Origin: Lolliginicoccus suaedae
GTDB lineage: Bacteria; Actinomycetota; Actinomycetes; Mycobacteriales; Mycobacteriaceae
Length of the DNA: 64,000 nucleotides
Direction of reading: 5' to 3'
Assembly (NCBI RefSeq): GCF_008312885.1
Contig: NZ_VSSO01000003.1
Span: 434,001 to 498,000 of the forward strand
In this document: positions 54,381 through 64,000 of the stretch, in pieces
Numbering within the stretch: position 1 is the stretch's first letter
How the letters are laid out: every line of letters begins with the position of its first letter
Notes under the pieces: generated by a model
Database searches by the model: none
What the model was told of the DNA's origin: nothing
The model's input: the letters and a program-made list of their open reading frames with translations, nothing else
Position numbers and translations under genes: made by a program

Positions 54381-54691
54381 GCGGCAATCTCGAGCTTGAC
54401 CCCGACCGGCTGCGCGCCGTGGCGCCACGATTCACCGACATAGCGGACAGCATCAGCAACATCCTGGGACAGCTGACCGACGCTCTCGCGGCAGAAGGCG
54501 AGTCCTGGGGCCGCGACGAGAACGGCACCTCCTTCGGGTCCGGGTACGCGCCCGCCGCGAAAGCAGCAGCAAGCGCCACAGAAACGATCAGGGACGCGAT
54601 GAACGGAGTCCACGAAGTGGCCCTATCCACCGCTGACCTGGTCGATGAAACCGATCACGGCTCGGCGGCCACCTTCGGCGGGACGTCCTGA
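54377..54691 (+). CDS. WXG100-like (Esx-type) protein
   Basis: A 104-residue helical protein: LELDPDRLRAVAPRFTDIADSISNIL, a turn AAEGESWGRDENG, then a second helix KAAASATETIRDAM. The W-(5)-G turn ESWGRDENG is the WXG100-type hinge. GTG at 54377 overlaps the YbaB-like stop (GTGA) and the end overlaps the toxin start. It would pair with, or be secreted with, the large toxin, as EsxE/EsxF do with CpnT. No T7SS apparatus gene is in the window. Confidence 0.8.
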   Translation: MSGNLELDPDRLRAVAPRFTDIADSISNILGQLTDALAAEGESWGRDENGTSFGSGYAPAAKAAASATETIRDAMNGVHEVALSTADLVDETDHGSAATFGGTS

Positions 54692-56070
54692 TGGGCATCC
54701 AGATCCCGGGCTGGCTGCAAGAGGTCGGGTCCATCGCGGTAGGCGCGGACTGGCCCGAGGCCGATGAATCATCGCTGCGCCGGATTGCCGAAGCGTGGCG
54801 GACCGCAACCTCGGCACTCGACGAGATCGAAGGGGACGCACGATCCGCGACCACCGCCGCGCTGGGCACGATCTCCGGTGACATCCACGACCAGATGGCG
54901 CAGTACCTCGACCAGTTCCTCGGCGACGGCGGAACCTTCACCGAACTGATGACAGCGCTCGACGACCTCGCCGAAGCGTGTGAGGACTTCGCCACCGAAG
55001 TGGAGTACGCCAAGATCGCCATCATCGGGGCGCTCACGCTCCTCGCTGTCGAACTGGCTGCGCTCGCCGCAGCAGCGATCCCCACCCTCGGCGGCAGCCT
55101 CCTCGGCAGCGGCGCCGCCATCCTTGCCACCCAGATCGCGGTTCGCACGATCCTGCGGCAACTGGTCCTCGCCGCATTGCGCAACGCTGCCGCCGGCGTC
55201 GCCGCCAGCGCCGCATTCGATGGGATCATCCAAGGAATCCAGGTCCTCCAAGGCGGACGGGGCGGGTTCAACGTCCAGCAGGCAATCCGAACCGGCGCGT
55301 TCGGGGCACTGGACGGGCTCATCCCCGACATCGGGAACAACGGGCCCGACCCCGCAGTGCGGCCCGCCGGACTCGACCTCGGCGCCAGCCACCTCAACGG
55401 GCCAGACGGCAACAGGTCCCTGCTCAACCTCGACCCCGACATCAAGCCTGGGCTGTCCACTCCCCTGCGGCCTGTCTACACGCAGGACCAGGGAAAACCC
55501 CCGCTTTCACCGAATTCCTCAGTAGAGGCTCCAGATGATCTGATCGATGCTTCGACCGCTTCACCCCAATACAGCGGGCCAGAATCCGCCGTTCCACTCA
55601 CGCAGGGCGAGATTGACCACATCAGATCCATCGAGAAGGGCGAGCGCCCCAAGCCCGAGGACTACCTCCCGCCGCAGTACATAGAACAGCACCTTGCTCA
55701 CTTCGAAGAAGGTGCCACCCGGTTCACCACAGCTTCCAATCTAGACAAATATGGAATAGCGCAGCGGGACGGAACCGCATTTGTTATGCCCAAGGATGAG
55801 TTCGATGCAATGGTGGCCCGATCCGAGGGAGATCCCGCAAAGCTTGAGCACGAATTAGGCCTACCGGAGGGATTTCTTGAAGAAAATAAGCTCGTACGGG
55901 TCGATATCCACCATCCAGGTGAGCATGACTTGAGAATTCCTTCTGGGAATGAGGCTGGGGCCAATGATCTATGGTTACCAGGTGGCGTGCTTCCAGGAGG
56001 AGGGCGCGAAGCAGTTCTAGATGCCGGAGGCCTGACCTCAGGCGACTTTTCAACAACAACGATCAGATAG
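54691..56070 (+). CDS. Putative polymorphic toxin with CpnT/WXG-like N-terminus
   Basis: A 459-residue protein. The N-terminal about 200 residues are long helices with hydrophobic stretches (WLQEVGSIAVGADWPEADES, YAKIAIIGALTLLAVELAAL, AAFDGIIQGIQVLQGG). This resembles the WXG100-like N-terminus of the CpnT/TNT group. A Pro/Asp-rich linker (about 215-310) leads to a C-terminal domain (about 318-459). That domain contains YLPPQYIEQHLAHFEEGATRF, DIHHPGEHDLRIP, SGNEAGANDLWLPGGVLPGG and EAVLDAGG. Related C-terminal domains occur in other polymorphic toxins, from memory, but no activity is assigned. Codon use becomes AT-richer from about 55.5 kb. Confidence 0.72.
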   Translation: MGIQIPGWLQEVGSIAVGADWPEADESSLRRIAEAWRTATSALDEIEGDARSATTAALGTISGDIHDQMAQYLDQFLGDGGTFTELMTALDDLAEACEDFATEVEYAKIAIIGALTLLAVELAALAAAAIPTLGGSLLGSGAAILATQIAVRTILRQLVLAALRNAAAGVAASAAFDGIIQGIQVLQGGRGGFNVQQAIRTGAFGALDGLIPDIGNNGPDPAVRPAGLDLGASHLNGPDGNRSLLNLDPDIKPGLSTPLRPVYTQDQGKPPLSPNSSVEAPDDLIDASTASPQYSGPESAVPLTQGEIDHIRSIEKGERPKPEDYLPPQYIEQHLAHFEEGATRFTTASNLDKYGIAQRDGTAFVMPKDEFDAMVARSEGDPAKLEHELGLPEGFLEENKLVRVDIHHPGEHDLRIPSGNEAGANDLWLPGGVLPGGGREAVLDAGGLTSGDFSTTTIR

Positions 56071-56083
56071 GGGAGACGATCAG

Positions 56084-56350
56084 ATGAGCAGGTTCACTGA
56101 CACGAAGACCTCGATCGAAATGAGAGTATCAATAGGAATCGACAGCAAAACTGGCGGCTATTATCTTGCCATTCCGGTCAGCAACGGGCTAGTCGACTAC
56201 GAGGAGTACTACAGTATCGACGAGACTCGGTATTTGGAATACTTGCATGACGTTTCACGCGCTGCAGAGTTTGCGGAATCATGCCGGAAACATGAACTCG
56301 ATGACCTACTTATCGTTGAACCAGGGTGGAACCGAGGAACTCCAATCTAG
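56084..56350 (+). CDS. Candidate immunity protein
   Basis: An 88-residue acidic protein (MSRFTDTKTSIEMRVSIGI, YYLAIPVSNGLVDYEEYYSI, then RAAEFAESCRKHELDDLLIV) starting 13 bp after the toxin stop, with GGGGAGA upstream. By eye about half G+C, against about two thirds for the window. Short, acidic, low-GC genes right after polymorphic toxins usually encode cognate immunity proteins. No family was recognised. Confidence 0.65.
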   Translation: MSRFTDTKTSIEMRVSIGIDSKTGGYYLAIPVSNGLVDYEEYYSIDETRYLEYLHDVSRAAEFAESCRKHELDDLLIVEPGWNRGTPI

Positions 56351-56495
56351 CTCGCTTCCTGAGGCCAGGAGGTTGGTTGCTCGGATCTTCGGCCTCGCGC
56401 CTGGTGGCCGTTCCGGCGGCTGTCCAGCGCCTGCGCCGTGTTGCGCGGAGTCCCGCGCTCCGCCAGTTCGCCCCACCCGCTCCACGCCCACTCTC

Positions 56496-57398
56496 CTAGT
56501 CGCGCACGTAGAACCGCAGAGTGACGTAGCCGGTCGCGGCAGCCAGCGTGGCGGCGAGGCCAAGGAGAACGGGTGCGACGGCGGCGACGGATCCGGTGGT
56601 GATGGGCGCGATGATGTTGGATTCGTAGACGGCGGCGAGCATGCCGTCGACGATCGCGCCCTTGGCGACGAAGAGGCCCGCGATGGCGATGCCCGCGCCG
56701 AGGAGGGCCGCGAGCAATGCTTCGAGGATGAATGGCACCTGGGTGTACCAGCGGGTCGCGCCGACGAGGCGCATGATGCTGACTTCCTCGCGCCGCGTGT
56801 AGGCGGTGATCTGGACCATGTTGCCGATGAGCAGGAGCGCGGCGGCACCGGCGACGGCGGCGATGGCGAACGCGCCGTTGCGGAGCCCGTCGAGGATGGT
56901 GAAGAGCCGCTTGACGAGTTCTTCCTGGTTGCGGATGGATTCGACACCGGGATAGAGGAGGAACTCGTCGTAGATCGCCGCGAACTGGCGGGGGTCGTCG
57001 AGGCGCACGCGGAACGATGCGGGCAGCGCTTCGGCACGCACGAGCTCGAGGATCTCGGGGTCGTCGGCGAAGGTCTGCCGGTAGATCTCGACGGCTTCGT
57101 CGCGGCTGATGTAGGTGACGGTGTCGGTTCCGGGGAACGCGGCGAGGTCGTCGGCGAGGGTGGTGCAGATGCTGGTGGCGCAGTCGGGGTCGGCGGCGCT
57201 GATGTCCTCGGTGAGGAAGATCTCGACCTCGACGTTGTCGAGGTAGATCTGCTGGGTGCGGGTGGTCATGTCGGCGATGAGGAGGCCGCCGCCGAGCAGT
57301 CCGAGGGACATGGCGGTGGTGAGGATCATCGCGACGGTCATGGTGATGTTGCGGGCGAGGCCGGTGATGGCTTCGCGGGCGAGGAATACGAGGTTCAT
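56496..57398 (-). CDS. ftsX: Cell-division protein FtsX
   Basis: Membrane partner of FtsE that activates cell-wall hydrolases. The 300-residue protein has an N-terminal membrane helix ([21 protein letters not shown]) and an extracellular domain ([20 protein letters not shown] to [13 protein letters not shown]). Three further helices begin near residue 185 ([22 protein letters not shown]), with the [25 protein letters not shown] coupling loop of FtsX. It starts inside ftsE (ATGA). Confidence 0.97.
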   Translation of the reverse strand: MNLVFLAREAITGLARNITMTVAMILTTAMSLGLLGGGLLIADMTTRTQQIYLDNVEVEIFLTEDISAADPDCATSICTTLADDLAAFPGTDTVTYISRDEAVEIYRQTFADDPEILELVRAEALPASFRVRLDDPRQFAAIYDEFLLYPGVESIRNQEELVKRLFTILDGLRNGAFAIAAVAGAAALLLIGNMVQITAYTRREEVSIMRLVGATRWYTQVPFILEALLAALLGAGIAIAGLFVAKGAIVDGMLAAVYESNIIAPITTGSVAAVAPVLLGLAATLAAATGYVTLRFYVRD

Positions 57399-58087
57399 GC
57401 TTGGTCCGCCAGGTAGGCGCTGGAGGCGTGGTCGCGGACGATGCGCCCGTTATCGAGCTCGATGACGCGGCGGCGTGCCCGGTCGACGAGGTGGGTGTCG
57501 TGGGTGGCCATGACGATGGTGGTGCCGGTGGCGTTGATGCGTTCGAGCAGCAGCATGATGTCCTGGCTGGTGACGGGGTCGAGGTTGCCGGTGGGCTCGT
57601 CGGCGAGGAGCAGTCGCGGCTTGTTGACGATGGCGCGGGCGAGGGCCACGCGTTGCTGCTCGCCGCCGGAGAGCTCGTGCGGGAGTCGGTCTGCCTTGCC
57701 CTCTAGCCCGACCTGCGCGAGCGCTTCGGGGACCGCGCTGCGGATCTCGGACTGCTTGCGCCCGATGACGGTGAGGGCGAAGGCGATGTTCTCGCCAGCG
57801 GTCTTGCGGGGCAGCAGCCGGAAGTCCTGGAAGACGCAGCCGATGCGCTGGCGCAGCTTGGGCACCTGGCGCCCGGGCATGGTGTTGAGGTGGTATCCGG
57901 CCACGTGGATATCGCCGTCGGTGGGCTTCTCGTCACGCAGCAGCAGTCGGACGAGAGTGGATTTGCCGGAGCCGGAGGGCCCGACGAGGAAGGCGAAGTC
58001 GCCCTCGGCGATGTCGAGGGTGACCCCGTCGAGAGCGGCATGTGTCGCGTTTCCGTAACGCTTCGACACAGCGGACAGGGTGATCAC
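57395..58087 (-). CDS. ftsE: Cell-division ATP-binding protein FtsE
   Basis: ABC ATPase of the FtsEX complex. The 230-residue protein has Walker [22 protein letters not shown]-loop [12 protein letters not shown], signature [18 protein letters not shown], Walker [14 protein letters not shown] and the switch region [13 protein letters not shown], the canonical FtsE set. It overlaps ftsX by 4 bp. Confidence 0.98.
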   Translation of the reverse strand: MITLSAVSKRYGNATHAALDGVTLDIAEGDFAFLVGPSGSGKSTLVRLLLRDEKPTDGDIHVAGYHLNTMPGRQVPKLRQRIGCVFQDFRLLPRKTAGENIAFALTVIGRKQSEIRSAVPEALAQVGLEGKADRLPHELSGGEQQRVALARAIVNKPRLLLADEPTGNLDPVTSQDIMLLLERINATGTTIVMATHDTHLVDRARRRVIELDNGRIVRDHASSAYLADQA

Positions 58088-58154
58088 GCCGCCGAGTGTA
58101 TAGTCCCGCGCGCTCCTGGGGCACCTTGGAGCGCTGGACCCCTCGTACGCGTGG

Positions 58155-59273
58155 CTACTCGGCGGAGGTATCGCGCATGCGCCAGCGGATGCCCGACTCG
58201 ATGAAGCGGTCGATGTTTCCGTCGAGGACGGTGGAGGGGTTGTTGACCTCGAGCTCGGTGCGCAGGTCCTTGACCATCTGGTAGGGGTGCAGCACGTAGG
58301 AGCGCATCTGGTTGCCCCAGGAGGATCCGGTGTCGGACTTCAGCGCGTCGAGCTCGGCCCGCTCCTCCTGCTTCTTCCGGGCGAGCAGCTTGGCCTGGAG
58401 CACGCGCAGCGCCGCGGCCTTGTTCTGCAGCTGCGACTTCTCGTTCTGGCAGGAGACGACGATGCCGGTCGGGAGGTGGGTGAGGCGCACTGCGGAGTCG
58501 GTGGTGTTGACGGACTGTCCACCGGGGCCGGAGGAGCGGAAGACGTCGACGCGCAGCTCGGTGTCGGGGATCTCGATGTGGTCGGTGGTCTCGACGACGG
58601 GCAGCACCTCGACCTCGGCGAAGGAGGTCTGGCGGCGGCCCTGGTTGTCGAAGGGGCTGATGCGCACGAGCCGGTGGGTGCCCTGCTCCACCGAGAGGGT
58701 CCCATACATGTAGGGGGCCTTGACGGCGAAGGTGGCGCTCTTGATGCCGGCTTCCTCGGCGTAGGAGATGTCGTAGACCTCGACCTTGTAGTCGTGCTTC
58801 TCGGCCCAGCGGACGTACATGCGCATGAGCATCTCGGCCCAGTCCGCGGCGTCGATGCCCCCGGCGCCGGAGCGGATGTTGACGAGGGCCTCGCGCTGGT
58901 CGTACTCGCCGGAGAGGAGGGTGCGCACCTCGAGCAGCTCGATGTCCCCGCGCAGCGCTGTCCGCTCGGCGTCGGCCTCGGCGAGCGCCTCGCTGGCGGC
59001 GTCGCCCTCCTCGGCCTCGGCGAGCTCGTACATGATGGGCAGGTCGTCGAGGCGCTGGCGGAGCCCGGAGAGGCGACGCATCTCGCCCTGGGCGTAGGCG
59101 AGCTGGCTGGTGACGTGCTGGGCGTGCTCCTGGTTGTCCCAGAGGTCGGGCGAGGCGGCTTGGTCCTCGAGCTCCCGGATGCGGGTTTGCAGCTCCTCGA
59201 CGTCGACGACCGCCTCGACGGTCTTCAGCGTGGTGTCGAGGTCAGCGATGTCTGCGGAAACGTCAGGTTGCAC
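58155..59273 (-). CDS. prfB: Peptide chain release factor 2
   Basis: Terminates translation at UGA and UAA. The 372-residue protein has [20 protein letters not shown] (SPF tripeptide) and [18 protein letters not shown] (catalytic GGQ). The frame is continuous from [17 protein letters not shown], so there is no programmed frameshift as in E. coli. It heads the prfB-ftsE-ftsX series (67-bp gap to ftsE). Confidence 0.98.
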   Translation of the reverse strand: MQPDVSADIADLDTTLKTVEAVVDVEELQTRIRELEDQAASPDLWDNQEHAQHVTSQLAYAQGEMRRLSGLRQRLDDLPIMYELAEAEEGDAASEALAEADAERTALRGDIELLEVRTLLSGEYDQREALVNIRSGAGGIDAADWAEMLMRMYVRWAEKHDYKVEVYDISYAEEAGIKSATFAVKAPYMYGTLSVEQGTHRLVRISPFDNQGRRQTSFAEVEVLPVVETTDHIEIPDTELRVDVFRSSGPGGQSVNTTDSAVRLTHLPTGIVVSCQNEKSQLQNKAAALRVLQAKLLARKKQEERAELDALKSDTGSSWGNQMRSYVLHPYQMVKDLRTELEVNNPSTVLDGNIDRFIESGIRWRMRDTSAE

Positions 59274-59318
59274 AGTCCCCCAGCCTACCTAACCCACGGC
59301 GGATGCCCTGCATGCTGC

Positions 59319-60494
<1,176 letters not shown>

Positions 60495-60544
60495 TCCTCA
60501 TGCACAAGCCCGGGCCGCGCGACCCTGCGAGTAGCGTGCTCCCC

Positions 60545-61327
60545 ATGACCGACCTCGCCGCCGATCTCGCCCTCGCCCTCGCTCTCGCCGACCAGGCCGA
60601 TACGATCACCCTCGACCGGTTCGGGGCCCTCGACCTGCGCATCGACAGCAAGCCCGACCTCACCCCTGTCTCCGACGCCGACCTCGCCGTGGAACGCGCG
60701 CTTCGCGACACCCTCGCCACCGAGCGCCCCGGCGATGCCATCCTCGGGGAGGAGTTCGGCGGCACCGCCACCTTCGCCGGCCGCCAATGGATCATCGACC
60801 CCATCGACGGCACCAAGAACTTCGTGCGCGGCGTGCCGGTCTGGGCGACCCTCATCGCGCTGCTCGAGGACGGCATCCCCACGGTCGGAGCGGTCAGCGC
60901 GCCCGCGTTGTCGCGGCGCTGGTGGGCAAGCTCCGGCCAGGGCGCCCACGCGACCGCGCTCGGCGGCCCCGCCCGCCGAATCCAGGTGTCCGCCGTAGCC
61001 GACCTCGCCTCGGCCAGCCTCTCGCTCTCGAGCCTCAGCGGCTGGAAGGAGCGCGGCAACCGCGAGCAGCTCCTGGACCTGACCGATGCGGTATGGCGCG
61101 TGCGCGGCTTCGGCGACTTCTACTCCTACTGCCTCGTCGCCGAGGGCGCCGTCGATATCGCCGCCGAGCCCGAGGTGTCCCTATGGGACCTCGCCCCCCT
61201 CGACATCCTGCTGCGCGAGGCTGGCGGGGCCTTCACATCGCTCGACGGGACACCTGGCCCGCACGGCGGAAGCGCGGTTGGCTCAAACGGCCTCCTGCAC
61301 GCCGTCACACTCGATAGCTTTAAGTGA
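60545..61327 (+). CDS. hisN: Histidinol-phosphatase, inositol-monophosphatase type
   Basis: Dephosphorylates histidinol phosphate in histidine synthesis. The 260-residue protein has the metal-binding motifs [29 protein letters not shown] (DPIDGT) and [15 protein letters not shown]. This is the IMPase fold in the HisN subgroup known from Corynebacterium and Mycobacterium. ATG at 60545. A hairpin-like CGCCAA/TTGGCG repeat lies just past its stop (from 61331). Confidence 0.9.
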   Translation: MTDLAADLALALALADQADTITLDRFGALDLRIDSKPDLTPVSDADLAVERALRDTLATERPGDAILGEEFGGTATFAGRQWIIDPIDGTKNFVRGVPVWATLIALLEDGIPTVGAVSAPALSRRWWASSGQGAHATALGGPARRIQVSAVADLASASLSLSSLSGWKERGNREQLLDLTDAVWRVRGFGDFYSYCLVAEGAVDIAAEPEVSLWDLAPLDILLREAGGAFTSLDGTPGPHGGSAVGSNGLLHAVTLDSFK

Positions 61328-61375
61328 GTTCGCCAACACGTCCAGGCAAGATTGGCGAGCCCCTCGCGCACATAA

Positions 61376-61391
61376 CTTACTCATGGGTAAG
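61376..61391. promoter_or_regulatory. Operator-like palindrome upstream of fadE24
   Basis: CTTAC-TCATGG-GTAAG, 43 bp before the start codon. The TTAC...GTAA symmetry is frequent for TetR-type regulators of acyl-CoA genes in Mycobacteriales; the regulator is not in the window. Confidence 0.5.
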
Positions 61392-61434
61392 ATAGCGAGC
61401 ACACTGACCCTTCTCTCACGAATAGCTGGAGATC

Positions 61435-62826
61435 ATGAGCAAGAAGAACCCAAATGGTGGTGCCTCGCAAAGCTCCACCTCCGCCGTGGGCCTCAACCCC
61501 GTCAAGCGTGACGCTATCGGCACCGCCATGCGCGTGCTGACCACCCTGACCGGGTCGAGCCTCGCCGAGAAGTACAACCTCCGCAAGCCGATCGATCGGG
61601 TCGCGTACCAGGCCACCAAGACTGGTTTCCAGACCCTCGGCTCGGCCACCCGGACCTTCAAGAAGGTCTCCGGCGGCGGGCAGCCCAAGCGGCTCCCCGA
61701 CTCCGAGGCCAAGAAGAAGGGCCTCTACGACCTCACCCCGAGCGACGAGCAGCAGATGATCGTCGACACGGTGAAGGACTTCGCTGGAGAGATCCTGCGC
61801 CCGGCCGCCCACGACGCCGACGCGGCAGCCGCTGCGCCCGCTGACCTGATCGCCCGCTCCGCCGAGCTCGGCATCACCCTCATCAACGTGCCCGAGGAGC
61901 TCGAGGGCGCTGCCTCCGAGCGGGGAGCGATCACCAACTCGCTCGTCGCCGAGGCTCTCGCCCACGGCGACATGGGCCTCGCCCTGCCGATCCTCGCGCC
62001 CAGCGGCTTCGCTGTCGCGCTCACCCAGTTCGGCAACGACGAGCAGCAGCAGACCTTCCTGCCCTCGTTCGCCGGCGAGAACGTTCCCGGCGCGGTCGTC
62101 GCCGTGAACGAGCCCCGCGCGCTGTTCAACCCGTTCGATCTGCAGACCAAGGCCAACCGCGCAGCGGGCGGCTACACCCTGCAGGGCGTGAAGAGCCTCG
62201 TGCCGATCGCCTCCTCGGCCGAGCTGTTCCTCGTCGCCGCTGACCTCGGCGGAAAGCCGGCGTTCTTCATCGTCGAGTCCGACGCGACCGGCCTCACCGT
62301 CGAAGCAGATCCCAGCATGGGCCTGCGCGCCGCCGGCATCGGCCGCCTGAACCTCGACAACGTCGTCGTGCCCGAGTCGGCACTGCTCGGCGATGGCGAT
62401 GCCAGCAGCCGCGCCAAGGACTACCAGGACATCATCCAGCTGTCCCGCCTCGGCTGGGCCTCGCTCGCCTGCGGCACCAGCCAGGCCGTCCTCGACTACG
62501 TGATCCCCTACGTCAACGAGCGCGTCGCCTTCGGCGAGCCGATCAGCCACCGCCAGTCCGTGGCATTCATGGTCGCCAACATCGGCATCGAGCTCGAGGG
62601 CATGCGCCTGGTGACCTGGCGCGGCGCTTCGCGCGCCGAGCAGGGCCTCTCCTTCGACCGCGAGGCAGCCCTCGCCCGCCGCATCTCGGCCGAGAAGGGC
62701 ATGCAGATCGGCCTGGACGGCGTCCAACTCCTCGGTGGCCACGGCTTCACGAAGGAGCACCCCGTCGAGCGCTGGTACCGCGACCTGCGCGCCATCGGTG
62801 TCGCCGAAGGCGTCGTCGTCCTCTAG
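61435..62826 (+). CDS. fadE24: Acyl-CoA dehydrogenase-family protein, FadE24-like
   Basis: A 463-residue protein. An unusual N-terminal extension of about 90 residues (YNLRKPIDRVAYQATKTGFQ to GGGQPKRLPDSEA) precedes the ACAD domain. The domain has DLTPSDEQQMIVDTVKDFAG, GDMGLALPILAPSGFAVALT, AVNEPRALFNP, LGWASLACGTSQAVLDYVIPYV and DGVQLLGGHGFTKEHPVERW. It matches M. tuberculosis FadE24 closely throughout. A FadE23-like protein follows 32 bp later, as in mycobacteria. Confidence 0.92.
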   Translation: MSKKNPNGGASQSSTSAVGLNPVKRDAIGTAMRVLTTLTGSSLAEKYNLRKPIDRVAYQATKTGFQTLGSATRTFKKVSGGGQPKRLPDSEAKKKGLYDLTPSDEQQMIVDTVKDFAGEILRPAAHDADAAAAAPADLIARSAELGITLINVPEELEGAASERGAITNSLVAEALAHGDMGLALPILAPSGFAVALTQFGNDEQQQTFLPSFAGENVPGAVVAVNEPRALFNPFDLQTKANRAAGGYTLQGVKSLVPIASSAELFLVAADLGGKPAFFIVESDATGLTVEADPSMGLRAAGIGRLNLDNVVVPESALLGDGDASSRAKDYQDIIQLSRLGWASLACGTSQAVLDYVIPYVNERVAFGEPISHRQSVAFMVANIGIELEGMRLVTWRGASRAEQGLSFDREAALARRISAEKGMQIGLDGVQLLGGHGFTKEHPVERWYRDLRAIGVAEGVVVL

Positions 62827-62858
62827 CCGTTCCCTCCTGAAAAGCCTGGAGACTCAAC

Positions 62859-64000
62859 ATGATCAATCTCGAACTCCCCAAGAAGCTGGTGGCGGCCTCC
62901 AACCAGGCCCACCAGGCAGCGGCGGAGATCTTCCGCCCCATCTCCCGCAAGTACGACCTCGCCGAGCATGAGCGCCCCGTCGAGCTCGACACCATGGCCA
63001 GCCTCGTCGAGGGCATGGCCGACGCTGGCCGCGGCGCGGCTGGCGCGACCCTCGGTCGCGACGGGAAGCCCACCAAGGAAGGCAACATCAACGGCGGCAA
63101 CATGTCCGCCCTGATGAACGTCATCGAGACCTGCTGGGGCGACGTCGGCCTCACCCTGTCGATCCCTTACCAGGGCCTCGGCAACTCCGCGATCGCCTCG
63201 GTCGCCACTGATGAGCAGCTCGAGCAGTTCGGCAAGGTATGGGCCTCCATGGCCATCACCGAGCCCAGCTTCGGCTCCGACTCGGCCGCCGTCACCGCCA
63301 CCGCCGTCCAGGATGGCGACGAGTGGGTCCTCAACGGCGAGAAGATCTTCGTCACCGCCGGCGGACGCTCCACCCACGTCGTGGTGTGGGCATCGGTGGA
63401 CAAGTCCAAGGGCCGCGCCGCCATCAAGTCGTTCGTGGTCCCCAAGGACGCCCCCGGCATCACCGTCGCGCGACTCGAGCACAAGCTCGGCATCCGGTCG
63501 TCCGACACCGCGACGATCATGCTCGAGAACTGCCGCATCCCCTTCGACCACATCCTCGGCAGCCCCGAGGTTGACGTCAAGAAGGGCTTCGGCGGCGTCA
63601 TGGCCACCTTCGACAACACCCGGCCGCTCGTCGCTGGCATGGCCATCGGCTGTGCCCGCGCCGCGCTCGAGGAGCTGCGCAGCATCCTCAGCGAAGCCGG
63701 TGTCGAGATCGACTACAACGCCCCCGCGTTCTCGCAGCACGCCGCCGCGGCCGAGTTCCTCACCCTCGAGTCCGACTGGGAAGCCGCCTACCAGCTGTCG
63801 ATGAAGGCAACCTGGATGGCCGACAACAAGAAGCCCAACTCGCTCGAGGCCTCCATGGCCAAGGCGAAGGCCGGCCGCACCGGCACCGCGGTCACCCTCC
63901 GCGCCGTCGAGCTCGCCGGCAGCTTCGGCTACTCCGAGCGTCCGCTGCTCGAGAAGTGGTCGCGCGACTCGAAGATCCTCGACATCTTCGAGGGAACCCA
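62859..64000 (+). CDS. fadE23: Acyl-CoA dehydrogenase, FadE23-like, cut by right edge
   Basis: ATG at 62859 follows GGAGACTCAAC and gives MINLELPKKLVAASNQAHQA. The ACAD domain includes ETCWGDVGLTLSIPYQGLGN, WASMAITEPSFGSDSAAVTA, VLNGEKIFVTAGG, LGIRSSDTATIMLENC, MATFDNTRPLVAG and LAGSFGYSERPLLEKW. About 380 residues are visible; only about 20 should be missing at the right edge. It probably works with FadE24 as a heteromeric enzyme. Confidence 0.92.
   Translation, partial: MINLELPKKLVAASNQAHQAAAEIFRPISRKYDLAEHERPVELDTMASLVEGMADAGRGAAGATLGRDGKPTKEGNINGGNMSALMNVIETCWGDVGLTLSIPYQGLGNSAIASVATDEQLEQFGKVWASMAITEPSFGSDSAAVTATAVQDGDEWVLNGEKIFVTAGGRSTHVVVWASVDKSKGRAAIKSFVVPKDAPGITVARLEHKLGIRSSDTATIMLENCRIPFDHILGSPEVDVKKGFGGVMATFDNTRPLVAGMAIGCARAALEELRSILSEAGVEIDYNAPAFSQHAAAAEFLTLESDWEAAYQLSMKATWMADNKKPNSLEASMAKAKAGRTGTAVTLRAVELAGSFGYSERPLLEKWSRDSKILDIFEGT

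Noticed and set aside
58155-59273. Programmed frameshift in prfB
   Set aside because: The frame is continuous from start to stop with no internal TGA.

Overview
The window is high-GC actinobacterial DNA, most likely from a mycolic-acid-type bacterium (order Mycobacteriales). The evidence is the gene content and order: thyA-dfrA, class Ib nrdHIE with a flavin monooxygenase, prfB-ftsE-ftsX-smpB-ssrA, hisN, and a fadE24-fadE23-like pair. GTG/TTG starts are frequent and the proteins resemble mycobacterial and rhodococcal families. The species cannot be named from the sequence. No rRNA, CRISPR array, prophage or transposase was seen.

Layout. (1) 0-4.1 kb: housekeeping genes: dihydrofolate reductase (cut by the left edge), thymidylate synthase, a NUDIX hydrolase, a cation/proton antiporter and nrdF. 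(2) 4.3-25.6 kb: an S4 RNA-binding protein and a small secreted protein, then a Wzx/Wzy-type exopolysaccharide locus. It holds a polymerase, GDP-mannose dehydratase and GDP-fucose synthase, a Wzz/tyrosine-kinase fusion, an initiating sugar transferase, three glycosyltransferases, three left-handed beta-helix acyltransferases, a flippase, a tyrosine phosphatase and an LCP ligase. It also holds two Tat-exported right-handed beta-helix paralogues and an unusual membrane-anchored Hsp70/actin-fold protein. A CRP/GlxR-type site lies in its central divergent promoter region. (3) 25.6-31 kb: flavin monooxygenase, a small unknown gene, then nrdE, nrdI, nrdH. The polysaccharide locus therefore sits between nrdF and the rest of a normally compact ribonucleotide reductase neighbourhood.

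(4) 31-40.5 kb: an ABC exporter, an SPFH protein paired with a small ribbon-helix-helix protein under a strong palindromic operator, zinc-independent ribosomal protein L36, an FMN reductase with divergent TetR regulator, MarR-nadE and a hydrolase. (5) 40.5-42.6 kb: a convergent NaeI-like type II restriction endonuclease and C5-cytosine methyltransferase. (6) 42.8-52.1 kb: a ThrE-like exporter, hydrolases, a TPR protein, tRNA-Ala(GGC), a DsbA-like thioredoxin protein and a CNT nucleoside transporter.

(7) 52.3-59.3 kb: ssrA, smpB, ftsX, ftsE and prfB. Between smpB and ftsX, on the opposite strand, lies a cassette resembling a WXG100/CpnT-type toxin locus: an unknown protein, a YbaB-like gene broken by an amber codon, a WXG100-like protein, a large N-terminally WXG-like toxin and a low-GC immunity candidate. 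(8) 59.3-64 kb: a CobW-type zinc GTPase with a Zur-like box over its start, hisN, and two acyl-CoA dehydrogenases, the second cut by the right edge.

Short palindromes of related design recur in intergenic gaps, mostly where genes converge (near 21.95, 27.2, 35.8 and 45.8 kb). The first two are clearly related in sequence.
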